Source of the DNA: Skeletonema tropicum | Lineage: Eukaryota; Bacillariophyta; Thalassiosirophyceae; Thalassiosirales; Thalassiosiraceae | DNA: 64,000 bases | Direction of reading: 5' to 3' | Assembly: GCA_037178625.1 (NCBI GenBank) | Contig: CM074130.1 | Coordinates: 1,488,001-1,552,000, forward strand | Notes under the pieces: generated by a model | What the model saw: only the letters and a program-made list of their open reading frames with translations | What the model was told of the DNA's origin: nothing | Databases searched by the model: none | In this document: positions 1 through 12,643 of the stretch, one piece after another | How positions within the stretch are numbered: position 1 is the first letter of the stretch | Layout of the letters: the number at the start of each line of letters is the position of its first letter | Program-made: the position numbers and the translations under genes

Positions 1-3000
1 TTAAACATATGTCTCGAGATTAATCACCACAATCCAATCAACGAGACAAATTGTTTGATGCGTCTTGCGACGCAAAATGTGACATTAGAAGGAATGCCAT
101 AGTGGGGGAAGCCTTTCTGCAAAGTGTTCGTGATGAGTCCATCTGTCGGACAAGTGCCCTACACTCATACGAACCATCTTATCGCATAGACGATGAAGTG
201 CGGAAAAGACTCATGGTGTTTGACAAGTTTTGGTACTACTGTGAGGTGAGAAGTGTATCGTCTCACAGACCTAGTAGTAGTATCGATCGGTGCATCAATC
301 CGCGAGGTGTTGAAATGCTAGATCCAACCTTGCCCCCCTCTACCAATCCCCAAAACAAAGTCGAAGAGACGTCAACCAATCAAGTCCCTACATTTAAAGA
401 TGGGAATGATTTTCCAAACATTGACATTTCCTCGGACGATCAGATTGGTCACTGCCTTCCTTGCATCTCCATACTACGACAACATAGCCGTTCATAGAAT
501 TTCGATGCATCCCACGAAGAAGTATTCAAGCCGAAAAGCAAAACTCTTTCGTCCGACTACCTCCATCTACTTTGAATAAGTGAGAGTATGTCCGTGGCGT
601 AGATGAGAAATGTCTACCCATCCACGACCCGAGTGCGAGAGTCATGTACATGTGCGCACATAACCCCCCTCAACATTACATATCCAAAACAGAATCCTTC
701 TTTTCCAACGTCACTTGCTTTGATACTCTCACCATGATGAAGAAGTGTATAGCACCACCAGAACTCCCCGTCGTTGATTTATCCCCCATGCATCATATAA
801 CGAAGGAGGCGCAGAAGGAGGGAAAGGGCTCTTGAGGGAACTCGGAGACTACACTCATCCATTCATGGCGATAGGAAGAACAACCTTCGCTTGGTCTTCC
901 ACTATTGCCCTCCACAATAGGAGAGTGCGATAGAGCTGTGCATGACCAATGCGCCATCCCTAAACGCAAACTCAACACGGAGATTATGGCTCTCAATCGA
1001 CGAATTAATAGTATTCCCCCGACGTGATAGATTTGTGAATGTTTATGAACGCATCCCTCATCAGCGGACTGCACGGAAGTGATAAAATAGATATCATCCC
1101 GTGCACCCACCCCACCGTGTAACCAAAGCCAACTTCTGCATAAAACTCTCTGAAGCATAGATGTCGCTTTGATACTCTTAAAAACTAGAGAAGAGTATTC
1201 CACGTGTTGTGAAACCAACCAAACCATTGACATAGAACATGTTGTTGTGTCATTAACAAATATCTAATGTCATCCAACCCCCGTCAAACCCACCCAAAGC
1301 GCCGGCAATTGCTTCAAGGGACGGGTACAGATCGTAGATGAACCAAACTGGCCGCTGCATGAAGAATATTGCATGAAGAATATTGGCCTGCTGTTCAAAT
1401 CACGTTCTTAATAAATCCACAATCTGTATTATTTCACCGTTTCCACCAACACACGCAACATCCATGATATCCCTGTTCATATCCCATCTAAACCCCCCCC
1501 AAAGCTCCCGTCACCAAGACGGTTGCGTGTGGACACTGCGAGACAACGGAGGTCATGTCGATAGACACGGCGGTAGCAAAACTCCGGAACATTATATTAC
1601 ACGTCATCACGTCATTACGTCAAGCAGCCACGAAGGAAATAAAGACAAAAAGGAACCCAGTGACAAGCTTTAGTAAGTAGCGCATAAAAAATTCGAATCT
1701 CTGACAATAGCAACACTATCGATGATCAACTTCGACACTGATCACTTTGGCAGTAGACTGGACCGATAAATTTGCTGACAAACAAAGTTGTAAGCTTGCT
1801 GGATCATTGCTTTCTTCCCAGCCAAATCTTGTACGTATGTAGTGGATCTGTAAGTGATTTTTCTCACAACGCTTAAAGTGACACGTGACGCCACAAAGTG
1901 TTGACAGACCGCCGTACAAATTTCCAGCTGCTGTTCCTCTCTTCACCTTGGCTTTCATTCTCTACTTCCCTCCTCCCCACCAGCTTAACTTGAATGCAGT
2001 ATGGTACACGTTGCGTGTGCAATATCCCAGGTAAATTTAACCTGCAATTTTATTGCAGGTAAGAAAATGGCGGTAAAGCGGTCTGTCCCAAACATTAATG
2101 CATCATCTAATAAATATAAATAAATTGTGGTTCGTCGGTCGGTACGTACGTGTTTGTCACATTTTGTCAAAATCCGCTGTGATAACCTGAACTTTTTTCG
2201 TTTTCGCAGTCTAAGCGTAGATCAAGTTTCATTATATGTTCGCGTCATCGTCAAAAATACAGGCCACCGATCGTCACATCAGTAAAGAGGGTCCGCCAGT
2301 AGTAAGGATTGAACGGACGAGCAGACAACATCTGAGAAGCGAGCGGCTTTCAAAGAAGAACGACGTCAGATGCAGAAAGATTTGTATTCAAATAATGACG
2401 GAGTGAGAAAGGCGTACCAAACCAAAGTGAAAGGAAGCTGGTTGCGAGGTCACTCTTTGCTTTATCAACACGCAGGTGCGATGACAACAATGAACATTTG
2501 AATGGGAGAGAGACGCTTGGAATTTGGTTAGTAAGGAGGACCCGATCAAGACTCCACAACGCATTTTCCAAGCAGCTTATTAAATTTTAAAGTTTGGTGA
2601 ACTTATTTTAGAGTCAACGTTCACGGGTTTTGTATGTCTTTTTCCCCTTCCCACCCTCACAACTCTCTACGATGATGCGGATGGTGGGTTGGAGTGTATA
2701 TTAGGTTGTCGCACAAGGTGCGTGTTGGTCCGGGGGGGTTCCTGACGCGTAGGACCCCTCCAGCAGCTCTTCTCTGCTCAATTTCGATCGGCATGGGCAG
2801 GGGACGTCTACTCTACGGATATTATTATTTTCCGGGGGGGTAGGTTGGTGAAGGACGTGAACGCCTTCTAGCAATTTGCTATGCTGGGGGTGTACCACCA
2901 TCAACTTTTGCTGATGGGGGACGGATGATGGATGTTGTATCGATCGATGTGTGATACAAGACGGTCGTGTTCATCAATCAGTCAAATACATATTTCATAA

Positions 3001-4090
3001 TTTTTGGGGAGACCAGATGCCGCTAGGGGGCATCGTCTGTGGAAGTTCCCCATCGAGCTGGAGTGTTAGTCATTGTCGGATAGTTCTCAAGCCAATCTGT
3101 ATATTAGTAGCGGCTGGCCACGGTCTATCCTTTGTGGAAGATATGCTGACATATTTTTCGCTGATTGGGGGACGGTTGATGGATTTTGTGTATCGATGGG
3201 AAACCGAGGCCCTGTCCTTCCTACTGGGACCATCGGTGCCACATGTGTTGCTACGCATGCCACCCTTCCAACACGTCTTATGCATATGCCAACGAGTTCT
3301 TCAGCAGTTGCCCTACCAATCTCTCCTCCACGGAAGCAACAACCCGGTCACATAGTGAGAGGGTTGCCTACGCCTGCTTACCTATCTTCGGGGGAAGATG
3401 CTGCCGACGACCATATGCTTACTCCCAGTTACTTGCTGCTTCCGTATACAAGATGATGAGAGGCCCATTTTCTCCGGGGTCCCTCTGCCCCCTACAGCTA
3501 GTAGCGGGTCTTCTTCTTGTGTATGGAACTGATTATTGCGATGAATCTCAGATGACATCATGCGGTTTGGAACTGCATGGTTTATCTAGCACGGAGATAG
3601 CACTCTAGATCAACAGGAGTAATGTGTGAGGGTATGATAGTCGAGGTTAGGTGTTAGTTGGGATACCGGGGGGGGGAGTCACCTGCGGTGTTTGGGTGAC
3701 GCAATAAGATCCTCTTCAGTATTTGAATAAACATTTTATTCTGGGATGTTCATAAGCTACTGTCATTCGGAAGATATTAACACCAGAGCTGGTTTGAGTT
3801 GCCATCGTAGGCAACAATGGAGGCTGACGATTACTCTTATGGAGACGTCAGACCTGGACGGAAGCGCTTGCACAATGGAGAAGCTGTGGACGACCGATCG
3901 AATGCCGAAGCTACTATGGTCTCTTGGTGTCAGGGGTGTAGGGCAGGTACTCTGTCAAGCACTCCACTACATCTCTACTGATCCCATGCGGCTTGGAATA
4001 GCGATATGTTGGGCATGCTGCGACGCGATGAGGAAGCGAAGGCTGACGCAAAGCTTGGGGTTGTGTGTCATGACTGCTGCGCGGGCATGG
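1..4090. other. Gene-poor, repeat-rich region
   Basis: I recognise no gene here. Open frames exist (for example 51-497 on +, 148 codons, and three overlapping frames on + at 2951-3608), but none shows a known domain, repeat pattern or splice-supported extension. Two stretches around 2910-2940 and 3160-3200 share a 'GGGGGACGG.TGATGGA' motif, which points to repeat debris. The 51-497 frame could be a remnant of a retroelement gag-like protein; that is a guess. Poly-C/G tracts (1493, 2730, 2834, 3668) are scattered through it. Confidence 0.5.
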
Positions 4091-4133
4091 TGTGTGTGTA
4101 ACTTGGCCTTCGGGCATTACACGTCTTTCCCAA
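4091..4133 (-). repeat. LINE-like 3' tail copy
   Basis: These 43 nt are the exact reverse complement of 50730-50772, which lies just downstream of the reverse-transcriptase fragment at 50.2-50.6 kb and ends in a (CA)n tract. The shared piece contains GACGTGTAATGCCCGAAGG and ends in ACACACACA. I infer a 3'-end relic of the same non-LTR element family, here on the minus strand. No coding part of the element is visible beside it. Confidence 0.6.
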
Positions 4134-4926
4134 GCCCGCATAGATGGGAAGATAGGAGATAGGCATGTCCCAGCAGTCGGTAGTGTTCACCCGCTACCTA
4201 GAGGAGCCAAACAGACAAAAGCAGATAAAAACGTGGTTGCCACTTGGCACAGCTAGTATCAAGGAAGTGAGTGGAACGCCACATGTATAGCTTTCATGAC
4301 CTTGCACCATGCGTCTGCCAAACGACGTAGCCACTCTGATACAATGGTTTTCCGGGGGGTTATGTGATGATTACGAAGGGAGAAAGCCTCGCTTCCAGTT
4401 TTAAATGAGGAATGATCCAGTCTACACTACCCACATTTTCCTCCTCACAGTCACCGAAGGGGATGCACGGTTCGTCGTGTCGTGACAGTCAGAAACATTG
4501 CTGCCCAGATGAACGTCCTTGGGCGGGGCGGCGGGGTTCAGCGCTACTTCGGGAGGAAGGAAGATGAAGGCATGAACAAATCAGGATTGGATCTTGTGTT
4601 CTGCCGTGAAACGATGACGACTTGATGAGACGCCTGGTAGAGTTGAGTCAGAGTTGGATGTGCCTTCAAGGGTACCACTGGTTACGCAACAGTGACCAGG
4701 AGGAAGGGCATGATGATGGCAGAATGTATAATCAGGGCTGGATCGTGTATTTGCAGCCAATAGGCTACAGTTACAGATAAAACGAGGGTGCATTGGGGCC
4801 TGGTTGGGTGTAACTCGCGTGCTCAAGGATTGAACGTGTCGTTGAGTGTTAGATGAAGATTGGAATCAGTATCTTTGAAAGAGGGAATTCAAGTCCAATG
4901 GGGGTCAAAATTATCTTTGCAGCAGA
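4134..4926. other. Spacer with no recognised gene
   Basis: About 0.8 kb between the LINE tail copy and the 84-bp tandem duplication. Only short open frames with no recognisable domain are present (for example 4581-4826 on -). I see no promoter, RNA gene or clear repeat in it. Confidence 0.5.
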
Positions 4927-5094
4927 TTGGATGACGGTCTACAACGGAGTATTCAGGGAGTTTTTGGAGTCGGCGAGGCAAAGGACCGTCCTTTCCTAGC
5001 AAGATGGATATTGGATGACGGTCTACAACGGAGTATTCAGGGAGTTTTTGGAGTCGGCGAGGCAAAGGACCGTCCTTTCCTAGCAAGATGGATA
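4927..5094. repeat. Perfect 84-bp tandem duplication (2 copies)
   Basis: The unit beginning TTGGATGACGGTCTACAACG occurs at 4927-5010 and again at 5011-5094 with no mismatch seen. 84 is a multiple of three, so both strands keep an open frame across it, but neither frame resembles a known protein. Complete identity suggests a recent duplication or an assembly duplication. Confidence 0.9.
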
Positions 5095-6621
5095 TGGAGG
5101 ATTACAGCTTAAGGGTGTCTATGAGGGGAGGAACTACGGTGCAGGCACACAAAAACACCCACAGCGACCGTCTAGCTTTTCGACAGAAGGAGGAAAAAGG
5201 AAGGAGCTGAAACCAGATTAAATATGGCTCCACGAATCGGAAGGATGAGACGCACCCTTGGGTATCTGAGGTACAAGTGGAGTGATCAACTTCAGTGCAA
5301 GCGAACACTAACCATGCATCGTATCATGCTCTTCTTATGGGTGTGCATCCTGTGTACGATTGTATCGCGCTGCATTATGGAATTGCAACCTCCCCCCTCA
5401 CGAAAGGTTAAGGGTAAGGTTGGCCGCAGGCACAGGTTGTTCTACCTCAGGCAGATTTTGAGGCTGTTTCCTTCATCATACAAGCAGGAAAAGCTCATGG
5501 GAGCAAATTACTCAAGCATGGTCTGCCACTGGAACCACGCTGGAGTGTTTGAGGAGTCTTAGTTGCCGAGGGGGGTTATGATGCGAAGCTTTCTTCTTCA
5601 CAAATATTGATTCGAGATCTCTACTGGTGCTAGTAGCGGTAGGCTGAAGCATGGCAGGTTCACGGTGAGATCGCGATTACGTGTCTTTCCCGTGCCCCGA
5701 GGACACCTACCTCGGGCTCACCCCTAGATGAGGGCTGGCCTGCAACTCATGAATGACGCCGCACGCAAATGCCCAGGTCATTTGACACAGAGAGCTGGAG
5801 ACAATTGGAGGAGAAAAGTGGGTCAACTTCCCCAACGGTAACTAGAGATTAAAGAACAAGTAAGATTGAATTTTATCTCAGCTTGACATGCAACAAGATT
5901 TGCAGCAAGGAGGTGAATGAGGCACGGACTTCGGACCCGTACAGGTAAATAGCTAGATGGTGGAATCATTATCCACAAGCTCATCACTTTCTCTATTCCA
6001 CTCCTATCTTTTAGGGAATATTAGATCTCCTAAGTATGTTGTACTTACCTCAGTTCGCAAGATTGCAAGCTATGTACCACATACAATAAGTACAAAGCAA
6101 CCTGGACGCACGCTGGAATGGAAGGCATTCACAGCAGCAGCGATGTGCAGTACTGGTGAAAAAGCAAGCTAGGAAGCAAATCTTTAGAAAGAGTCGGAAG
6201 TCGGAACAGACTGATGAACAGCACCGGAAAGAGCTGTTAGGAGTACAAATTACAAGCACTCGTAGGGAAATAAGTAGCTAGCCGTAGTCCAATTTTCACC
6301 TCCATTTGGAGGTAAAAATCGATTTTGCCTCCCACCGCGCTCCACCTCAAAATTTTTTTGCTTCCATTAGGTGAAAAATCAGCCAATTTTGTCGAAGTCA
6401 AAAACACGTCGATCATGATCATGCCATTCCCTAGAGCAAATAAAAGGCACTTATGGCACTGTAGTGGTCAAATATGAACTCAAACATTTTAGGCGATGGT
6501 ATTCGCCAAAATTTGATGTGCCAGCACGAGCTATGTCCACTGGAACCCTCCATACTAGTGTGCTGAAAAGTGCTATTTTTGCTCCCATTTTCACCTCCAT
6601 TTGGGCTGGATTACGGCTACA

Positions 6622-6893
6622 TAGATGGTGGAATCAACACAAGGGCTCAAAACACCGGAGCCAGGAGAAGGGGGTACCGCGTCTGTATGCGTAGTACTGA
6701 GCAGTACATCTTTACTTAGGAGTACATATATTGTATTGTGTCAGTGACGTTGCAGCTTTTGCCTTTGCTATAAACATCCATAGGAACTGCTTACGTGGAT
6801 TACGAACCCCCTTTTTTAGCCCCGAACCGGAACAACTAAGGCGAAACCTGAACCTGGATCGCGGATAGTTGAAATAGCTGCGAACGCCTTGAA
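6622..6893 (+). repeat. Dispersed repeat, copy 1
   Basis: Near-identical to 9288-9556 in the same orientation, including the block GGAGTACATATATTGTATTG and the block AGCCCCGAACCGGAAC followed by CTAAGGCGAAACCTGAACC. Small indels separate the copies. A third, partial copy of the second block lies at 7868-7934. No open frame or target duplication is evident. Confidence 0.8.
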
Positions 6894-7867
6894 GTTTTAG
6901 TTGATGGTATATACAATATAAGTAGCTCACGGCAGCGTTGCTTCATGAGTAGCAATTACAGGCTCTAAAGAGAGCTAATACTTAAATGCTTTGAGATTGA
7001 GATAGTTCAGAATTAAAGTAGCTCTATTGCTTGCATTTAATTTACAAGAAGAAAAATCCATTCATCTTCCACTCTACTGCTGGGGTCAGGAGACATTCAT
7101 AAACATACATACCATGTTGTGCTAACTGATGTTGATGTCAATGTCACGAAATTTTTACTCTTCCAGACCCTCTCGGCTACAACACTCTGGTTGCCACTGA
7201 CGATTTAAGCAAGTTCCTTTTCTTGGTCAAACTTTGGCCATGCGATAGAGTCTTTTGAAATCGTCTGCGGGAAGGAAGGACAAGGCTCTTGCTCCGCCTC
7301 GAATCCAAAGCGAAAGTTCTAGGGCTCGCATTGTCGCAACCCTCTGCCCCCTTGGAAGTACATTCATTGAGTATCTTACACACCTCACTCATTACTGGAT
7401 GAACCCGAAGATCTCGAGAAGAGCCACTCTTGATGATATTATCTTGAATAGGCTGAAATCCTACATTATGCATCTGCAGACGTCACGGTACTAAAACAAG
7501 CATTGACAAAATAGAAACCGGTTGGAGACATGTATTGGTATTGTGAATAGAATCGGAGATGTTGTAAACCGGTATCATGCATGCAAATCGTCTCAAGAGC
7601 GAATTCGAGATCATGCTTTTCGCTTTTCGCTTCGGAGCCGATGAATAATGCACCGTGATGGTAGATACTTATGTTGTAGAAAGAATCTAATCAGCCAGTA
7701 GTTATCATCTGCTCATAACTCAACTGACAACTACGCTAGAGAAGGCTAGAGAATTGCGATATAAAAGCTATTCGATTCCATCTGGGCAATACACTGCAAC
7801 ATCACAAAGAATAGATGATGTTGGATGATAAGTCCAGCAGTCACAATAAGCGGAACAAGGCTAGCGA

Positions 7868-7934
7868 CCTTGAACCCCTTTTTTAACCCCGAACCTGAAC
7901 AACTAAGGCGAAACCTGAACCTGGATCGAGGATA
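7868..7934 (+). repeat. Dispersed repeat, partial copy 2
   Basis: About 65 nt match the second half of the repeat at 6803-6870 and 9465-9535 (core ACTAAGGCGAAACCTGAACC) with a few substitutions. The flanking sequence does not match the other copies. Confidence 0.75.
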
Positions 7935-8154
7935 TAGCATAAGTAGGGGTGACCCATTTTGAAGAGAAATCTCATTCCTACTTACCATACTCAATGCTAA
8001 GCTGAAAGCTGATGCATTCGAAGGGGAAAGGCGCAGTGGCAGTGAAGTTTTGATTGATGTAGAGAATGGTGGACATACGTCTACATCCATTCTAGAGATA
8101 GATTAAATAAGTTGTTAACGCATAAGTGCTGTCTCTATGTGAGAGGTGCTAACT

Positions 8155-9005
8155 TTATCCCATCCGCATCAAATGTGCAGCAATAATATTCTTGCCACCA
8201 TACTGTTCAAGTAATACGTCCTTGTTGTATTTGAACCCCTTGATGCTTCCTCTACAAATGTCTGCTCCACACATGCAATCCTCAAACGCACCAACCACAT
8301 ACTCGGTCGTTTCATAATCAAAACTCAACTCCTCTCCCTCTTGAATGTCACGCAGGGCTACGAAATCATAGGATCCTCCTTCATTCAACTGCATTGCCAC
8401 GCCAACGTTTGGATCGCAAGAATGATTAATGAGAATCGCAGGTGCATCCATCATGATGTGTTCGTTAACATTAGTTTGAATTGAGTGCGAGCACGGCGTT
8501 GCTTTTGAGCCGGGTTCGGCGAGGTTGGAAGAGACGACGATAGATCCTTTGGTGTATGGGCGGCTTGTAAAAACACCCCATTGATCTGGAGTCACCCTCT
8601 TTACTTCTACCTGCCCAGAAGATCTATTGTACGAAATGAATAACTCATGTTATGAAACCATTAAACCAATCTATCTGTGCACAACACGACAACAAATATC
8701 TCAAAGGAAGTGTCTTACCTTTCATTCGCCTCCTGGACTACCTCATCGTCATAATTATCATGAGAAAGATAGTCATTGTCATTTTCATGGGCAGAAGCAG
8801 AAGTTCCCATGAGCCGACGGCAAGGACGTGACACATCAATGTCGATGATGTTTGATCGATGACTTTGGTTGTCACGGACGGCAGCGCACACACTCCTGTT
8901 ACCACCACTTGCAGCTGCAGCAGCTGCCGTCACACATCGCCTCTTCATAGACGACTGCCTTAGCAGGCAACGAGATAGAGAGGACGCGGAGAGAAGAAAC
9001 TTCAT
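8155..9005 (-). CDS. SET-domain protein (probable protein-lysine methyltransferase)
   Basis: Two exons, 8719-9005 and 8155-8623, joined by a 95-nt intron with GTAAGA donor and AATAG acceptor; phase 2 matches on both sides, giving 251 aa. The second exon has the SET signature NHSCDPN, followed by GEELSFDYETTEY and a post-SET-like CMCGADICRG zinc-binding segment. The first 45 or so residues are Arg/Ser/Ala-rich (SSLSRCLLRQSSMKRR...), which could be a mitochondrial or plastid presequence or simply disordered. Family knowledge: such proteins transfer methyl groups from S-adenosylmethionine to lysine; the substrate cannot be read from the sequence. The protein is short, about the size of a stand-alone SET plus post-SET unit. 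Copies of a dispersed repeat lie on both sides of the gene. Confidence 0.85.
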
Positions 9006-9287
9006 GGTTGATCTATCTTCTTGCTTGAATATAGGTAGCGTTTGTTTCCTTGCTTGTTTGTGAGTAATGAAGACGAGGATTATGACTTCACCCAGCTGAG
9101 GTTAGGATTCCTACTTGAACTTATATCTTATCCCACGCAAGAGGATTCCCAGCTCGGATTTTAACGTAAATTCCACACTGTGGGATTCGGACCAGTGATT
9201 CGGACTCTTGCAATCTTGCGAATGAGGTATGAGATCTAATTTTTTCCTGAAGATAGGAGTGGGTACCGTATACTTGGGGAAAGCATA

Positions 9288-9556
9288 TAGCTAGATGGTG
9301 GAATCAAAGCCAGGAGAAGGGGGTACCGCGTCTGCATGCTAGTACCGAGCAGTACATCTTTACTTAGGAGTACATATATTGTATTGTGTCAGTGACGTTG
9401 CAGCTTTTGCCTTTGCCAAGTAAACATCCATATCGATAGGAACTGCTTAAGTACGTGGATTACGAACCCCCTTTTTTAGCCCCGAACCGGAACACTAAGG
9501 CGAAACCTGAACCTGGATCGCGGATAGTTGAAATAGCTACGAACGCCTTGAAGTTT
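9288..9556 (+). repeat. Dispersed repeat, copy 3
   Basis: Long match to 6622-6893 (see that entry), beginning at AGATGGTGGAATCAA and ending near CGAACGCCTTGAAGTTT. It lies just upstream of the SET gene and just outside the long-TIR element that starts near 9603. Confidence 0.8.
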
Positions 9557-9721
9557 ACACTTCTCAGATCCCGGGAATTCATCTTTTTGTCATTCGTTTG
9601 AAGGCCTCGTTTAAAACTCAATTAAAGCTAGAGCGTTAGTTAGCGAGACGAGGCCAACGTGTAGTGAGTCGAATGAGTTGCTCGGCACATGAATCGCACC
9701 GGAATCTCATTCTACATCCTT

Positions 9722-9822
9722 TTGCGAGTATGCCATGTATTCGTCCGCTGTTGTGGCTATCATACTTTTCGAGATATGGTCATTTCAAATTTTTTATTCG
9801 GCTGTTGGCTGCCGACGGATGT
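9722..9822 (+). repeat. Left inner TIR arm of the 3.17-kb element
   Basis: 101 bp, beginning TTGCGAGTATGCCATG and ending GCCGACGGATGT. It pairs with 12543-12643 with about two mismatches. Outside it the arms continue with lower similarity to about 9603. Confidence 0.9.
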
Positions 9823-9841
9823 TTGATGTACATGTATGTTA

Positions 9842-12163
9842 TTAGTCGTTATTACTATCCCTGCGTGCGAGGTAGTTGTTGACCTCTGCTTGCATTTCAT
9901 CAGATCGTGGTTGAACCGTGTTGATTTTTGTCCACGTTGTACCTCCAGCTCTTACTTTATCATCGCGAGCAAGTATCGCAGCCTCGTCCTTTCTTAGTTC
10001 ATCCTTCATCTGGGCAAGTGCCATTGTCATCAGAGGTTCTTCATTCAATTTCAGCTCTTTGCCATCAAGTTTGATTCTACGATGAGCAATCTCTTTTCGC
10101 ACAATTTCTTCGTTCTTTCGGATCGCGGCAAAGTGAATGAGTGGTATGCCTCCTCCCACAGAAACAGGAATATCAATCTTTCCGCTGCGTTGAGCCTTGG
10201 TGATGTTCCTCGGCTTTTCAGAGGCAGCCTCAAATTCTTCTACTTTCGTCTCCCTTTCGACAGCGCTTGTTTTCTTGTTGGGATTACGGTAATGGTCAAC
10301 GATCTCATTGAGCGTCTCGTTCCCGACTTCCGCCACTGTTACCTAGGCTTCTTCAAAGAGTCCCTGAACATGAGCGAAGAGGCCAGTATTGCATTCCGCA
10401 CCATTCACTCGTTTGACTTTCAGCTTTTCTTTCATAGTTGGCTTTTCTTCTCTCTTCTTGTCGACAGACTCGCGATTGAAGGGTAGGTTGGAGATGGAGT
10501 TAACGACCACACGAGCAGTCCTTCGATTCTCTTTCACATTCGTCCTTGACATGAAGTTGATATTTTGCACCATGCACTCTACCCATTGCTGGTTCAAAGC
10601 ATGGGGAACAATTACTTCACAGATTTGACGGCGGACAGGTTCATAATCCCCTTCCTGCCAAGTTGATTTATCAAGGAAGTTTATCACACTCTCTGAGTGT
10701 AGGGATGCTAGAAGTGGATCGATGATTTTTGCAATGAATGGATCTTTCAATATCTCGACCGGATTGGAATTCTGTGTCGCGCACATCATGACCTCGCCTA
10801 TGCAGACTTCATGGCGTTCGCCGTATGTTTTATATGGTTCTCCAGCTCAATTTCCTTCTGCGACCATTCAAATGTACCGGCTGCTAGCGCCCCATCTCTA
10901 CAAGCGTTGAGCCAACGGATTAATTCGCAAGCCAACTCCGGATCTCCACCGATGATATAGACCAGTATCATTTGAGATGTCCAATGCGTATAAATATGCT
11001 TGATAGAGCTATTCTTGTCTTCCTTGAAGAAAAGATCCACCGCCTTTGTCATGAACTCCAATCCCCCTTTCTTGACATCACCTAGACTCGGTAATCCATC
11101 TAGCGAGGCTATGTAATCACTGAATTCCGGCAATTCTTTCCATTTATCACCAGCCATCATTTCATCCAGCTCCTTCTTCATCAAGTAAGATTGCTGCACG
11201 AAAAGCCGTGCCTTTGACCATGACTTTTCGAGCCAAACAGTGGGTCAGGTTGCATCGCAGAATCAAAGCAGGGAGTAAAGAGATATTTCGAAAATCCAAC
11301 AAGGAAGCATGTTGATCTGTTTCTTCACTCTCCATCTCGCGTACTTCCTCATTGTGGACTTCTTCGACTCGTCGATCCTGCACGCAATATCTAGACAATG
11401 TTTTGTACATCGCTGAGCCGACATCTATTGTCATTGTCCCGCACATGCTTCCAATCAAAAATGACACCGTACATTCATTTGACTCTGGTGTAGCGGTGGC
11501 AGCGGTGGCAGCGGTGGCAGCTGGTAGAGGAGTATTGGTCGATAATTCTGGCGTAGGTGCGGCAGGGCGATGAACTTCTGCTGGCTGTTCCTCCGATGCC
11601 TTCTCTTGCTCTTGTTCGACTGGAGCGGTATCTGAGGCTGAGGTTTTTGCATCCAATTTCTTTGGCGGTGGTTTCTCCAATGATGATGATGATGATGGAC
11701 GCTTATTCGTTTTTCTAGCCTTGCCTTTCTTCTTGCGATTCTTGTCTAAATGCTTCTGTAATGCAGCTTTCACTTCGCCGTCATTGAATGCGATGTTCGT
11801 GAGCTTCCTACGGACATCGGGGTGAACTACTTGTGCTTCGTCGACTGAATTAAACCAACCAATTGCAGAGAAATATTGTCCATCCGGGAGCCTGTGCGCC
11901 TTATACACGAAAAGAATACCATCTCCACTGTATTCAATACCCATGTCCTTCAATTTCATTGGGTACTTGGTCTCTCCGCCCGACGCAAAGGCCTTTGACA
12001 CTGTATCGGCATCGATATCGACGAAACCACATACATCCCGAAGAATAATAGCAAGAGCTTTGTCGGTGAAGAGTTGATGGCGCAAAGTAGGATTATTCTT
12101 GAATAAATAGGCAACTGCTTTCCGAGTTGCTTTTTGCAACGCCCCTGAGGACAGCGATGACAT
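9842..12163 (-). pseudogene. Unknown gene of the long-TIR element, decayed or error-containing
   Basis: The start at 12163 opens a 333-codon frame with a Lys-rich, Ser/Pro/Ala-rich linker after about 150 residues. The frame can be extended by a possible 121-nt intron (11344-11224, GTACGC...AAAAG, phase 0), which leads into a frame reading SWSKARLFVQQSYLMKKELDE. The sequence then shifts frame near 10800 (MKSA/GEVMMCATQ) and meets an in-frame TAG at 10343-10345 (LFEEA*VTVAEVG) before continuing open to 9842. I recognise no domain in any part. Its place exactly between the TIRs suggests a mobile-element protein. Either the copy is dead, or some breaks are sequence errors or unrecognised introns. 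Confidence 0.6.
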
Positions 12164-12542
12164 CTCCTAAGTAGGATGCATTGAAGTGATGGTGATGGTT
12201 TCTTTGCAAAATCATTTTTAAATCGAATACGAAGTATACATAGTCGAGCATCTGTTAGCAATGGCATTGCCAAACAACCTGAACCATTACCAACACCGCC
12301 CAAAATGCATAACACCGCAAGAATACCATTCATACTGCCTCAATGATGTCACTATCGGTTCAAAGCCTCCGTAAATACACATCCGATAGAAGGCACAAGG
12401 ACACATACTTGTATGACTTTTTATGTGCCATGAAGCTTCTGGAGTCTATCGGATAGATAGTAGAGCGAGTGTGGATGCTGCAAATGATGATGTGTCGACC
12501 TAGATGGGCACATACAAGCCATATAAGATAGAGGCCCCATCG

Positions 12543-12643
12543 ACATCCGTCGGCAGCCAACAGCCGAATAAAAAATTTGAAATGGCCATATCTCGAAAAC
12601 TATGATAGCCACAACAGCGGACGAATACATGGCATACTCGCAA
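12543..12643 (-). repeat. Right inner TIR arm of the 3.17-kb element
   Basis: Reverse complement of 9722-9822, about two mismatches in 101 bp. Beyond it the outer end runs to 12771 and contains AGCTTTAAT and AACGAGGCC, mirroring the left end. Confidence 0.9.

Larger units (their letters stand above)
5095..8154. other. Spacer with dispersed repeat fragments, no recognised gene
   Basis: A 112-codon frame at 5224-5562 (+) has an N-terminal basic stretch and a hydrophobic segment (MLFLWVCILCTIV) but no known family. 5660-5700 carries a diverged 'ACGTGTCTTTCCC' piece resembling the LINE tail. 'AGATGGTGGAATCA' occurs at about 5955 and 6625, and again at 9292. 'TTTTCACCTCCATTTGG' occurs twice (about 6293 and 6588). 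The rest shows no gene. Confidence 0.45.

Noticed and set aside
51..497. A 148-codon coding region on the + strand
   Set aside because: No recognisable domain, no splice extension, and it lies in repeat debris; not enough to call a gene.
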